A stretch of 25,163 nucleotides of DNA, from assembly GCA_965247225.1 (NCBI GenBank), contig CBDFGT010000031.1:1-25163 (forward strand). Reading direction: 5' to 3'. The notes below the pieces were generated by a model, which saw only the letters and a list, made by a program, of their open reading frames with translations, did not search any database and was not told the DNA's origin. Every line of letters begins with the position of its first letter. The stretch's first letter is position 1. Position numbers and translations under genes: made by a program. This DNA is from CBDFGT01 sp965247225. Its GTDB lineage: Bacteria > Pseudomonadota > Alphaproteobacteria > Rhizobiales > Rhizobiaceae. This document shows, piece by piece, positions 7,385 to 15,360 of this stretch.

Positions 7385-8425
7385 ATGGCCGCATACGGTT
7401 CCGTTCTCGATGCCATTGGTAATACACCACTGATCAGGCTGAAAGCTGCATCTGAAGCGACCGGCTGCACGATCTATGGCAAGGCAGAATTTCTCAACCC
7501 CGGCCAGTCGGTCAAGGACCGGGCTGCCCTTTTCATCATCCGTGATGCCGAGCGCAGGGGTCTTTTGCGTCCGGGCGGTGTCATCGTGGAAGGCACAGCG
7601 GGCAATACCGGGATTGGCTTGACGCTCGTGGCCAAGGCGCTTGGCTACCGGACGGTCATTGTCATTCCGGTGACCCAGAGCCAGGAAAAGAAAGATGCGC
7701 TGCGGCTTCTGGGGGCTGAACTGGTGGAGGTTCCGGCAGTGCCCTACAAGAACCCCAACAATTATGTGAAGCTTTCGGGACGCCTGGCCGTGCAACTGGC
7801 CAAAACGGAGCCCAATGGTGCGATCTGGGCCAACCAGTTTGACAATATTGCCAACAGGCAGGCCCATATTGAAACCACCGGGCCGGAAATCTGGAAAGAT
7901 ACAGATGGCAAGGTTGACGGATTCATCTGCGCTGTCGGTTCAGGTGGAACATTGGTCGGAACATCCAAAGCATTGAAAAATTTCAATAACGATATCAAGA
8001 TTGGCATTGCGGACCCGGATGGGGCCGCCCTTTACAATTATTATGCACATGGTGCCATGACATCGTCGGGCAGTTCGATTACCGAGGGTATCGGTCAGGG
8101 TCGCATAACGGCCAATCTGGAAGGATTAACGCCCGACTATGCCTATCAGATTCCGGATTTGGAAGCTGTGCCGCTGGTGTTCGACCTGATTGAACAGGAA
8201 GGACTGACACTCGGCGGTTCATCGGGGATCAATATTGCCGGGGCCATCCGCATGGCGCGTGACCTTGGCCCAGGCCATACGATTGTAACCATCCTGTGCG
8301 ATTACGGAAATCGCTACCAATCCAAGCTGTTCAATCCGGAATTCCTTGAATCCAAAGGCTTGCCTGTGCCAGAATGGCTGACAAAACAATCAGCCATTGC
8401 GGCTCCCTATGAGGCCGTGGAATGA
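7385..8425 (+). CDS. cysK: PLP-dependent cysteine synthase family protein (CysK-like)
   Basis: The 346-residue enzyme is a fold-type II PLP protein. The PLP lysine is Lys44 in NPGQSVKDRA, the substrate loop is EGTAGNTGIG (69-78), and the phosphate-binding GSGGT is at 185-189. Such enzymes make cysteine from O-acetylserine and sulfide. The loop GTAGNTG (rather than TSGNTG of E. coli CysK), the QFDNIANRQAHIETTGPEIW block and the SSITEGIGQGRI block resemble the Cds1/Cys12 branch, some members of which release sulfide from cysteine. Direction of reaction is therefore uncertain. The ATG at 7385 is chosen over one at 7298 because AAGGA (7372-7376) sits 8 bases before it and homology starts there. 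It heads a four-gene run with tight spacing. Confidence 0.9.
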   Translation: MAAYGSVLDAIGNTPLIRLKAASEATGCTIYGKAEFLNPGQSVKDRAALFIIRDAERRGLLRPGGVIVEGTAGNTGIGLTLVAKALGYRTVIVIPVTQSQEKKDALRLLGAELVEVPAVPYKNPNNYVKLSGRLAVQLAKTEPNGAIWANQFDNIANRQAHIETTGPEIWKDTDGKVDGFICAVGSGGTLVGTSKALKNFNNDIKIGIADPDGAALYNYYAHGAMTSSGSSITEGIGQGRITANLEGLTPDYAYQIPDLEAVPLVFDLIEQEGLTLGGSSGINIAGAIRMARDLGPGHTIVTILCDYGNRYQSKLFNPEFLESKGLPVPEWLTKQSAIAAPYEAVE

Positions 8426-8431
8426 GGACAT

Positions 8432-9166
8432 ATGCCGGTTACAGCACTTTATCGTGATAATTTCTATCTCAAGTCCTGTGATGCTGCTGTCACTGCCGTT
8501 TCGGAAAATGGTGCCATTGAACTGGACCGGACCTGTTTCTACGCAACATCCGGCGGCCAGCCCGGCGATACCGGGTTCCTGGTCCGGTCCGACGGATCAA
8601 GGATTGATCTTGGCGTGACGGTTCACGGCGATACCAAGGATATCATCCTGCATATGCCCCGCGAGGGCCAGACAGGTTTGTCCGTCGGTGAACACGTCAG
8701 CCTGCATATTGACTGGGAGCGCCGCCTGAAACTGATGCGCATGCACTCCGCCTGCCACCTTCTGTCTGTTGTCTGCACCTTCCCGATTACCGGTGCAGCC
8801 GTTGGCGAAGAAGAATCCCGCGTGGATTTTGACATGCCCGCCACAATTGACAGGCATGATGTGACGCGGGACATGATGGCACTTGTCAATGCGGCGCACC
8901 CGATCACCCTTCAATGGATAACGGACGCCGAGCTTGCGGCCAATCCGGGTATCGTGAAATCCAAGAATGTGCGCCCGCCCACGGGTTCAGGGCGCGTCAG
9001 CCTTGTTTGTATCGGGGAAAACTCTTCCATTGACAGCCAGCCCTGCGGTGGCACACATGTTGCCAATACGAGAGAGGTCGGACTTGTCCATATTTCCAAA
9101 ATCGAGAAAAAGGGCAAGGAGAACCGGCGGTTCAAAATCCGGTTTGGACTGCCTGACGAGGCTTGA
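8432..9166 (+). CDS. alaX: Alanyl-tRNA editing protein, AlaX type
   Basis: This 244-residue protein is a free-standing editing domain that hydrolyses mischarged Ser-tRNA(Ala) (and possibly Gly-tRNA(Ala)) made by alanyl-tRNA synthetase. It shows the family's N-terminal FYATSGGQPGDTG motif near residues 36-48, which resembles the AlaRS editing core. The zinc ligands are His105 and His109 in HSACH and Cys205 and His209 in CGGTH. There is no aminoacylation domain. It begins 6 bases after the cysteine synthase stop, with GAGGA just upstream. Co-location with serine- and cysteine-consuming enzymes fits an operon in which mischarging matters, but that link is inference. Confidence 0.92.
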   Translation: MPVTALYRDNFYLKSCDAAVTAVSENGAIELDRTCFYATSGGQPGDTGFLVRSDGSRIDLGVTVHGDTKDIILHMPREGQTGLSVGEHVSLHIDWERRLKLMRMHSACHLLSVVCTFPITGAAVGEEESRVDFDMPATIDRHDVTRDMMALVNAAHPITLQWITDAELAANPGIVKSKNVRPPTGSGRVSLVCIGENSSIDSQPCGGTHVANTREVGLVHISKIEKKGKENRRFKIRFGLPDEA

Positions 9167-9198
9167 CCTCCATTCCAGGTGCATATCAGGAGACTTTC

Positions 9199-10047
9199 AT
9201 GGAAAAGAACAGAAGCCCGTTCATTGTGGATGCAGACTGGGTTGAGCAACGGCTTGGCTCTGTCAAGATTGTGGACGGGTCCTGGTATCTTCCGGCCCAG
9301 AACCGCAACGGGGCTGCGGAATATGCCAGCGGTCATATTCCGGGTGCCGTGTTCTTTGACCAGGATGCGATTGCCGACCCTTCAACCGGCCTGCCCCATT
9401 CCATTCCCTCGCCGGAATTTTTTGCAACAGAGGTCGGCAAGCTGGGAATCAGCGAGACGGATACGATTGTTGTTTACGATGGTCCCGGCATCTTTACCGC
9501 GCCACGGGTCTGGTGGCTGTTCCGGCTGATGGGTGCCCGCGATGTGTATGTCATGGATGACGGTCTCGACGGCTGGAAGGCCGAAGGCCGTGTGCTCGAA
9601 ACCGACTTGCCGGAGCCGGAGCCTGCACTCTTCAGAACGGATTTTCAGCCGGCCCGCATCACCAGCCTTGATGCAATGAAGCATATTGTTGCCGGACATG
9701 ACGAGCAGATTGCCGATGCGCGCAGTGCCGGCCGGTTTACCGGTGAAGAACCGGAGCCGCGTGCGGGCATGCGCTCCGGCCATATGCCATCGGCACGCAG
9801 CATGCCATCGGGCATTTTTTCCACTGGCGGCAGGTTGAAGGATCTGTCCGAACTCAAAGAGCTGTTCAGGACATCCGGCATCGATCTCGACAGGCCGGTG
9901 GTCACCACGTGCGGTTCCGGGATCACAGCGGCGATCATTTCCCTGGCGCTTGCCTCGCTGGGTCATACCGACAACACGCTTTATGACGGGTCATGGTCGG
10001 AATGGGGCAGCCGGGCCGATACACCTGTCATAACAGGCCGGGAGTAA
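9199..10047 (+). CDS. sseA: 3-mercaptopyruvate sulfurtransferase
   Basis: A 282-residue double-rhodanese protein, the usual SseA length. It moves sulfur from 3-mercaptopyruvate to an acceptor such as cyanide or thioredoxin. The N-terminal rhodanese domain includes the GHIPGAVFFDQD and VVYDGPGIFTAPRVWWLF segments. The C-terminal domain carries the catalytic loop with Cys238 in TCGSGITA; the CGSG-type loop separates mercaptopyruvate enzymes from thiosulfate rhodaneses (CRxGx[R/T]). The ATG at 9199 is preceded by AGGAG (9188-9192) with a 6-base gap, better than an in-frame TTG at 9163. It follows the AlaX gene by 32 bases. With a possible cysteine desulfhydrase-like enzyme upstream it may form a sulfur-handling unit. 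Confidence 0.93.
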   Translation: MEKNRSPFIVDADWVEQRLGSVKIVDGSWYLPAQNRNGAAEYASGHIPGAVFFDQDAIADPSTGLPHSIPSPEFFATEVGKLGISETDTIVVYDGPGIFTAPRVWWLFRLMGARDVYVMDDGLDGWKAEGRVLETDLPEPEPALFRTDFQPARITSLDAMKHIVAGHDEQIADARSAGRFTGEEPEPRAGMRSGHMPSARSMPSGIFSTGGRLKDLSELKELFRTSGIDLDRPVVTTCGSGITAAIISLALASLGHTDNTLYDGSWSEWGSRADTPVITGRE

Positions 10048-10051
10048 CCCG

Positions 10052-10630
10052 ATGGTGACGATCAAACGCCCGAAAGCCATCAAGGCGCATATTACCGCGC
10101 TGGAAATGCTCTCCCCGCCCAAATCCAGCCTGCCGGTTCCCGTCAATATCCAGACGGCGATCATGCGCGTTCCGGAGATCCCCTTGCCGTTTTACCGTTA
10201 CCTGCAATGGCAGGTTGGCCATCGCTGGCACTGGGTCAGCCGGTTGCGCATGACTGATGCGGAACTTGCCGCCATCATCCATGCCAGGGAATGTTCCGTC
10301 ACGGTGATCTATGTTCATGGTGCACCGGCCGGTTTTTTTGAACTGTTCCAGCACGACGCAGATGTGGTCGACCTTTCCTATTTCGGCATGATGGAACATG
10401 CGCTGGGCATGGGCCTTGGAAAATGGTTCCTGTTGCAGGCGCTTTATGCCGCATGGGATCTGAACCCGAAAAAAGTGACCGTAACCACCAACACGCTCGA
10501 CCACCCGCGCGCCCTGCCCCTCTACCAGCGCTTCGGGTTCAACCCGGTTGCCACCAGCGACGCACTCATCCGTCCGCTCACAGATGATGAATTTCTGGCC
10601 GTCATGCGTCCAGGCCAGTCAGGGGTTTAG
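10052..10630 (+). CDS. GNAT family N-acetyltransferase
   Basis: A 192-residue protein with a GNAT fold. The acyl-CoA pyrophosphate loop is recognisable around residues 117-128 (ALGMGLGKWFLL, a variant of Q/RxxGxG/A). It is followed by VTVTTNTLDHPRALPLYQRFGFNPV, the usual strand-then-helix 'aNxxAlxLYxrxGF' ending. The HDADVVDLSYFGMM segment upstream fits the central beta strands. The substrate is unknown. The gene begins 4 bases after the sseA stop, so it is the last gene of the operon beginning with the cysteine synthase. Acetylation of an amine or amino acid linked to cysteine metabolism is possible but not shown. Confidence 0.88.
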   Translation: MVTIKRPKAIKAHITALEMLSPPKSSLPVPVNIQTAIMRVPEIPLPFYRYLQWQVGHRWHWVSRLRMTDAELAAIIHARECSVTVIYVHGAPAGFFELFQHDADVVDLSYFGMMEHALGMGLGKWFLLQALYAAWDLNPKKVTVTTNTLDHPRALPLYQRFGFNPVATSDALIRPLTDDEFLAVMRPGQSGV

Positions 10631-10748
10631 CAGGCTGCCAGAACATTTCAGGGCTCTGGACATTCACGGCAGGCCCAGTCTGCAATTTTTGCGGATCATC
10701 AGCAATCCCCCGGGGCCTTGTCTGTGACGCGGGTCGCACAGCGTTTGG

Positions 10749-11588
10749 CTATTGATCCGGATTTTCGCGATACCATTTCGCATTCAGCGCGGCATAACGG
10801 GCCGAAAGCTCGTAGCAGAGTGTAATTTCCCGATCCGACGGAGACCAGAAAGCATTGGCAACACCACAGGATCTGGCACTGACCTTGATGCCGTCCTTCA
10901 GGGCGTAAGTGCCGGAATAGGTCGCCTCAATCATTTCCAGAACACCGGCATTTTTCAAGACTTCGGCATAGTGGGCGAGTTTGGGATCTGACGGCTCTTC
11001 ATAGGTAACGTTGAACTGCGTCGTTGCCCCCTCATCTGCTGCATTTGCACCCAGCAAGGAATACCAGCTGTTGGCGATTTTCTCATATTCATAGGGGCAG
11101 CGCTCCATCCGGTCTGCCGGATATTCAATTTCCGTGGCAAAATCCTTGAACTTTGCCATATCCTTGCCGAGCATCATGCAGACCATCGCATAGGCACGTT
11201 GTTCGTCGAGGCCATGCTCGTCCCAAAGCGCTTCCTCACCGCCATTTTCTGCACGCGCCTGCGAGGACAGGAACCACATGTTCACGCCGTCCATCATGGC
11301 CTGGTCAAATTCCGGATCATCACCCTCCAGCAGCAATAGCGAGGACAGGGAATCGACTGCATCCTCCTCCTTGCCAAGGACCGGCAGCGAGAATTCGGAT
11401 ACCAGCATGTGTCCTGATTCATGAAAAATATCGGCAACCGCATTGCCGACAACAAAGCGATCCGTTTCCTCACCCTGTTCCTGTGTCAGGCCATCATATT
11501 CGGGCGGCAAGGCCGCATCCTGCGCAAGGCCGGCCCGTGCTATCAACATAAAAAGAACCGCAGCAGCCCCCGGGCCTCGTGCAAACAT
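10749..11588 (-). CDS. DUF4344 family secreted putative metallopeptidase
   Basis: From the ATG at 11588 the product is 279 residues. It has a plausible signal peptide (MFARGPGAAAVLFMLIARAGLA, cleavage after about residue 22), so it likely acts in the periplasm. A HExxH zinc motif is present as HESGH (56-60), and an EEDAVD segment 16 residues later could supply the third ligand, as expected for DUF4344. Two or more cysteines (CPYEYEK, SARSCGVANAFW, TLCYEL) could form disulfides. No proteolytic activity is known to me for the family. An upstream in-frame ATG at 11609 would add seven residues; I prefer 11588 because a G-rich ribosome site (11592-11597) precedes it and the signal peptide is more compact. 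It converges with the GNAT gene across 118 bases in which I see no firm terminator. Confidence 0.8.
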   Translation of the reverse strand: MFARGPGAAAVLFMLIARAGLAQDAALPPEYDGLTQEQGEETDRFVVGNAVADIFHESGHMLVSEFSLPVLGKEEDAVDSLSSLLLLEGDDPEFDQAMMDGVNMWFLSSQARAENGGEEALWDEHGLDEQRAYAMVCMMLGKDMAKFKDFATEIEYPADRMERCPYEYEKIANSWYSLLGANAADEGATTQFNVTYEEPSDPKLAHYAEVLKNAGVLEMIEATYSGTYALKDGIKVSARSCGVANAFWSPSDREITLCYELSARYAALNAKWYRENPDQ

Positions 11589-11781
11589 AGTGTCCCCCCG
11601 ATGAATCAAATGTCCCGGTGATCATCCTGTACCAACAGTGAAGAACAGGCAATGAACGGAGGAAAAAATTGCGCGGCACCAATGCCAGACCATGCAATTC
11701 ATCCCACGGCATGAAACGGGTGGCCGCACGATCCGGCGGAGGGAATAAAGGCACCAAACAAAACAGCAAAGGACAAGAGGT

Positions 11782-12252
11782 ATGCCTCTCCAATTTCGCG
11801 GACTCCCTACCCCAACAGTTCAGGCCCTCTGGTCCGGCAGCACCGATGCTTATGGCCAAATGCCGGAACTCCACGTTTCCGAGGGTGATGGCATGCCGTG
11901 TCGCCATTGTCTCGGCAATATTGACAAGGGCCAAACCTATCTGCTTCTGGCCTGGCGCCCCTTCCCTCAAGAACAGCCCTTTGCGGAAACAGGCCCCATA
12001 TTCCTGCATGCCGACCCCTGCACGCCCCATGCTGATTTGGACAGCATTCCGCCGGTTCTGACGACCAGTCCGGATTATATCTTGCGTGGTTACAGTGCCG
12101 GTCACCGTATTATCTATGGCACCGGCAAGGTGACACCGGCCGAAAGCCTGAGCACCTATGCCGAAACCCTGCTGGCCAGACGTGACATTGCTTATGCGCA
12201 TATGCGTTCTGCCCGCAACAATTGCTTTCAATGTGAGATCGTACAGGGCTAA
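11782..12252 (+). CDS. DUF1203 domain-containing protein
   Basis: A 156-residue protein with the DUF1203 signature: PCRHCLGNIDKGQTYLLLAW at about 39-58, followed by RPFPQEQPFAETGPIFLHAD and a later RDIAYAHMRSARNNCFQCEI. Conserved cysteines (CxxC near the N-terminus, another CxxxC-like pair at the end) might bind a metal, which is inference. The role is unknown. The ATG at 11782 has AAAGGA (11768-11773) 8 bases upstream. It is a single gene, divergent from the DUF4344 gene across about 190 bases and stopping at a bidirectional terminator shared with ald. Confidence 0.85.
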   Translation: MPLQFRGLPTPTVQALWSGSTDAYGQMPELHVSEGDGMPCRHCLGNIDKGQTYLLLAWRPFPQEQPFAETGPIFLHADPCTPHADLDSIPPVLTTSPDYILRGYSAGHRIIYGTGKVTPAESLSTYAETLLARRDIAYAHMRSARNNCFQCEIVQG

Positions 12253-12264
12253 AAGGGCAAAGGA

Positions 12265-12292
12265 AAACCGGCGGAATTGCTTCCGCCGGTTT
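12265..12292. terminator. Bidirectional intrinsic terminator between DUF1203 gene and ald
   Basis: A perfect 12-bp stem (12265-12276 with 12281-12292) of CCGGCGGAA type, flanked by A's and T's, encloses the 4-base loop TTGC. It lies between convergent stop codons, 13 bases after one and 33 before the other, so it can end transcripts from both sides. Confidence 0.88.
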
Positions 12293-12324
12293 GCATGCGC
12301 CACATACCCCTTCCCCAAAAGGGA

Positions 12325-13443
12325 TCAGGCAACATTCAGTATGGATTCCGGTGCCACCATTTCCATGCCCAGGGCATCAGCGACCGGTTTATTGGTGATG
12401 CGGCCCTTGTGGACATTCAGACCGTTGCGCAGGTGCCGGTCTTCGGCAATGGCCCGCAGACCACGATCAGCCAGCGCCAGACCGTGGAAGAGTGTTGCAT
12501 TGTTGAGCGCATGGGCGGATGTCACAGGAACGGCACCCGGCATATTGGCAACGCAATAGTGAACCACACCATCGACCACAAAGGTCGGGTCCGAATGGGT
12601 TGTCGCACGGGATGTTTCAAAGCAACCGCCCTGATCAATGGCAACATCGACGATGACAGCACCCTGTTTCATGCCCGACAGCATTTCGCGTGTCACAAGC
12701 TTTGGAGCCGCAGCCCCCGGAATGAGGACGGCACCGATGACAAGATCAGCGGAAAACACTTCCTCTTCCAGCGCATCGATGGTGGAGAAGCGTGTGTGGA
12801 CACGCCCTGCAAACAGATCGTCCAGCTGGCGCAACCGGGGCAGCGAGCGATCAAGGATCGTCACATCCGCTCCGAGCCCAACGGCCATTCTGGCGGCATG
12901 CAGACCGACGACACCGCCACCGATGACCGTAACCTTGGCGGGCAGGACGCCCGGAACACCGCCCAGCAGAATGCCACGGCCACCATTGGCCTTTTGCAGG
13001 GAGAATGCACCGGCCTGGATGGCCAGACGCCCGGCCACTTCCGACATCGGAGCCAGAAGCGGCAGACCGCCGCGCTCATCTGTTACGGTTTCATAGGCAA
13101 TGGCCGTTACGCCCGATGCCAGGAGGCCCTTTGTCTGTTCCGGGTCCGGGGCCAGATGCAGATAGGTGTACAGGATCTGACCGTCGCGCAGCATCGCCCA
13201 TTCCTGCGGCTGCGGCTCCTTGACCTTGACCACCATGTCGGATCGTTCAAAGATTTCCTTTGCCGTTCCAACAATTTTCGCCCCCGCTGCACGATAGGAA
13301 TCATCATCGGCACCAATACCGGCACCGGCCCTGGTTTCAACGATGACCTCGTGGCCGCGGGCCACATATTCACGCACGGAGCCGGGTGTCAGTCCAACGC
13401 GATATTCGTGATTTTTGATTTCCTTCGGGCAACCGATGCGCAT
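12325..13443 (-). CDS. ald: Alanine dehydrogenase
   Basis: This 372-residue protein is full length for the family. It converts L-alanine and NAD+ to pyruvate, ammonia and NADH, allowing alanine to serve as a carbon or nitrogen source. Active-site residues are in the standard places: Arg15 (EYRVGL), Lys75 (KVKEP), His96 (TYLHLAPD) and Asp270 (VDVAIDQGG). The NAD-binding motif GGGVVG is at 175-180. A GAGGTG ribosome site lies just before the ATG. The gene is divergent from an Lrp/AsnC regulator, the usual arrangement in which the regulator activates ald in response to alanine. Confidence 0.97.
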   Translation of the reverse strand: MRIGCPKEIKNHEYRVGLTPGSVREYVARGHEVIVETRAGAGIGADDDSYRAAGAKIVGTAKEIFERSDMVVKVKEPQPQEWAMLRDGQILYTYLHLAPDPEQTKGLLASGVTAIAYETVTDERGGLPLLAPMSEVAGRLAIQAGAFSLQKANGGRGILLGGVPGVLPAKVTVIGGGVVGLHAARMAVGLGADVTILDRSLPRLRQLDDLFAGRVHTRFSTIDALEEEVFSADLVIGAVLIPGAAAPKLVTREMLSGMKQGAVIVDVAIDQGGCFETSRATTHSDPTFVVDGVVHYCVANMPGAVPVTSAHALNNATLFHGLALADRGLRAIAEDRHLRNGLNVHKGRITNKPVADALGMEMVAPESILNVA

Positions 13444-13547
13444 GTGTTCACCTCATTTTACGTGTTTTCAGCAGTTCAGGGATGAGGCATTGAATGCCAG
13501 GCCCGCTGAAATGTCCTTGCAAAATACCTTTACACAGAACACATTTT

Positions 13548-13575
13548 TCGAATATTATTGCAAAAAATTTTATTT
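13548..13575. promoter_or_regulatory. Candidate Lrp-type binding sites between ald and its regulator
   Basis: Within an AT-rich stretch of the divergent intergenic region, two 15-base segments (13548-13562 and 13561-13575) each match 12 of 15 positions of the E. coli Lrp consensus YAGHAWATTWTDCTR. They lie next to the regulator's start at 13593, consistent with autoregulation and control of ald. AT-richness raises the chance of false matches. Confidence 0.4.
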
Positions 13576-13592
13576 TTACGAAAGTTCCACAC

Positions 13593-14054
13593 ATGTCGTC
13601 AATTGACACGGTTGATACTGCAATTTTGAGAGCGCTGCAGGAAAATGGCCGCATGACCAATGCCGATCTTGCAGAGCGTGTTGGCCTGTCGGCATCGGCC
13701 TGTTCGCGACGCCTCGATATTCTGGAAAGAACCGGCGTGATCAGCGGTTATCACGCCCGCCTTTCCAACAAGGCATTGCACTACAAGATGATGGTGATCG
13801 TGCATATTTCCCTGTCGGGACAATTTGCAAAGACCCTTCAGGAATTCGAGCTTGCCGTCAAACGCTGCCCCAATGTGCTGGTCTGTTATCTGATGTCCGG
13901 CGAATATGACTATATATTGCGGGTGGCCGCCAAGGATCTGGAAGATTACGAGCGAATCCACAGAGACTGGCTCTCCGCCCTGCCCCATGTCGTCAAGATC
14001 AATTCCAGTTTTGCGCTGCGTGAAATTATCGACCGCCCGAATGTCGGACTATAA
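13593..14054 (+). CDS. Lrp/AsnC family transcriptional regulator, probable ald regulator
   Basis: A 153-residue regulator of typical Lrp size. The N-terminal helix-turn-helix is in DTAILRALQENGRMTNADLAERVGLSAS, with SRRLDILERTGVISGYHARL completing the winged region. The C-terminal half is an AsnC/RAM ligand-binding domain, including a CYLMSGEYDYILRV segment. Such proteins form dimers to octamers and respond to amino acids. Start choice: ATG 13593 gives MSSIDTVDTAIL, which matches where family members begin, whereas an in-frame ATG at 13494 would add an unusual 33-residue extension through the probable promoter. Divergent placement beside alanine dehydrogenase indicates an AldR-like role with alanine as the likely effector. 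Confidence 0.92.
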   Translation: MSSIDTVDTAILRALQENGRMTNADLAERVGLSASACSRRLDILERTGVISGYHARLSNKALHYKMMVIVHISLSGQFAKTLQEFELAVKRCPNVLVCYLMSGEYDYILRVAAKDLEDYERIHRDWLSALPHVVKINSSFALREIIDRPNVGL

Positions 14055-14279
14055 CAGCGTGATTGCCGACACTCTGCTGACCGTATTTCAAAACAGCACA
14101 ATGACCGGCCTGCACAGTGACCAGCCTGACAGAAACATGGTGCCTTCAGAATCCTGGAGGATGCTGCACAATAAATGCGCTATATTCGTGATTGCTTTCA
14201 TTCCGAAAGAGTTGCGGATAGAAAAAATTAACTGGCTGGGCGTACAAGCTTCAGAGAGTTCAACGAAGATTGATCAGCA

Positions 14280-14894
14280 ATGAATGCATTTGACACACAC
14301 ACCATGACTGAGGTTCAGTCGACCGGAGAACGCAGGTCTTTTCAACGCGTGACCGTCAATGTTCCAGGTCGCCTGATGATGGCGAACCACGAAGAGTATG
14401 AATGCATCGCCGCAGATATGTCGCCTGGTGACGCCATTTTGCATTGCGCTGCCAAAGCGCATCTGAACGAACGCATCATTGCCTATCTCGAAAATGTCGG
14501 ACGCATTGAAGGTACGGTTTTCCGGCATACAGACAAGGGTTTTGTGATGTCGGTGATTGCCACCGACCGCAAGCGCGAAAAGCTGGCAGCCCAACTGACC
14601 TGGCTTGCCAACAAGCATGAGCTGGGCCTTGCCGAAGACCGTCGCTTTGACCGTATCATTCCACGCCAGTCACGGTCGACCCTGACACTTGAGGATGGCC
14701 GCCGTGTGAATTGCCGCATTATTGATCTTTCGCTTTCCGGTGCGGCGACCGAGTGCGAAGAGAGACTGCCTGTCGGAACAGCCGTCAAGCTTGGCAACAA
14801 TACACGTGGCCGTGTCGTACGCCATTTCAAGGAGGGCATTGCTATCGAATTCGTGGCATTGCAGACGCGCGAAGCGCTGGAAAATTTCCTTTAA
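14280..14894 (+). CDS. Tandem PilZ-domain protein (probable c-di-GMP receptor)
   Basis: This 204-residue cytoplasmic protein contains two PilZ-like modules. The first begins with RSFQR (RxxxR, about residues 19-23) and has DMSPGD where DxSxxG is expected, so the final glycine is Asp. The second begins with RRFDR (about 121-125) and has the canonical DLSLSG. PilZ domains bind cyclic di-GMP through the RxxxR and DxSxxG residues and alter motility, polysaccharide production or transcription. Only the C-terminal module looks fully competent. The gene stands alone, with 225 bases upstream lacking a recognised feature and a RIME repeat right after the stop. Its target is not evident. Confidence 0.85.
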   Translation: MNAFDTHTMTEVQSTGERRSFQRVTVNVPGRLMMANHEEYECIAADMSPGDAILHCAAKAHLNERIIAYLENVGRIEGTVFRHTDKGFVMSVIATDRKREKLAAQLTWLANKHELGLAEDRRFDRIIPRQSRSTLTLEDGRRVNCRIIDLSLSGAATECEERLPVGTAVKLGNNTRGRVVRHFKEGIAIEFVALQTREALENFL

Positions 14895-14895
14895 G

Positions 14896-15000
14896 GCATG
14901 TCGCGCAAAAGCGTTCAGCGGTTTTGCGATAACGACATGCTTAAAAACAAGGACTTGAAGCGTAGCAAGCGAATCTGAAAGATCGCAACGCGCTTCAGGG
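14896..15000. repeat. RIME-type palindromic intergenic element
   Basis: The left half is an imperfect palindrome: GCATGTCG (14896-14903) pairs with CGACATGC (14933-14940), and inside it CGCAAAA pairs with TTTTGCG. The right half has GAAGCG (from about 14957) pairing with CGCTTC near 14996. This two-hairpin layout and wording match the intergenic mosaic elements found in many copies in Rhizobium and Brucella relatives. Only one copy is visible in this window. Confidence 0.75.
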
Positions 15001-15037
15001 CATATTGCTCCCGACACCATTTCCCTTTTTTCATCAC

Positions 15038-15067
15038 AAGCCCGGCAACGTCCGGGCTTTCTTGTTT
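15038..15067 (+). terminator. Intrinsic terminator downstream of PilZ gene and RIME element
   Basis: AAGCCCGG (15038-15045) pairs with CCGGGCTT (15052-15059) around a 6-base loop, followed by a T-rich tail (15060-15067). It likely ends PilZ transcription after the repeat element. Confidence 0.85.
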
Positions 15068-15068
15068 T

Positions 15069-15360
15069 GACATCCTGTCCGAAACAAGGGGCTTCCGGGA
15101 ACAGGCCGGATTGTTGCGAACGCGCAGGCTCGCACCCACCCCTATCCATGATCCGGGTCGCGGGTCTCCGGGCCTATTTTCAAAAAATCAAAAATATTTA
15201 TTCCGCCAAACAGCTTTGCCACGATGCGCGGTGCCTTCCGGAACACAAGACCAGTGTTATGTTCAGCCTCACAAATATAGAAGGCAACATCCCTCCGGTC
15301 AGAAGTCGGCACAGCGAGAGAACCGTAACTGATTTTTATCCATCCATGAAATTGTTTTTA
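15069..15360. other. Intergenic stretch without recognised feature
   Basis: Between the PilZ terminator and the AT-rich island I see no convincing gene. A 103-codon open frame from 15067 lacks a ribosome site, has no family resemblance and runs into the AT-rich island, so I treat it as chance. Confidence 0.5.

Noticed and set aside
10631..10748. Possible terminator between the convergent GNAT and DUF4344 genes
   Set aside because: Only short, interrupted stems (for example CCAGA/TCTGG) without a T-run were found.
11494..12318. 274-codon - strand open frame over the DUF1203 gene
   Set aside because: DUF1203 motifs and a good ribosome site support the + strand; the antisense frame runs through the terminator and into the DUF4344 gene.
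12277..13485. 402-codon + strand open frame across ald
   Set aside because: Ald on the - strand has every catalytic residue in place; the antisense frame crosses the terminator and has no recognisable domain.
15146..15180. TGATCC on the + strand as a second RpoE-like promoter
   Set aside because: No TAAGA-like -10 at 16-19 bases, and no gene begins within 400 bases.
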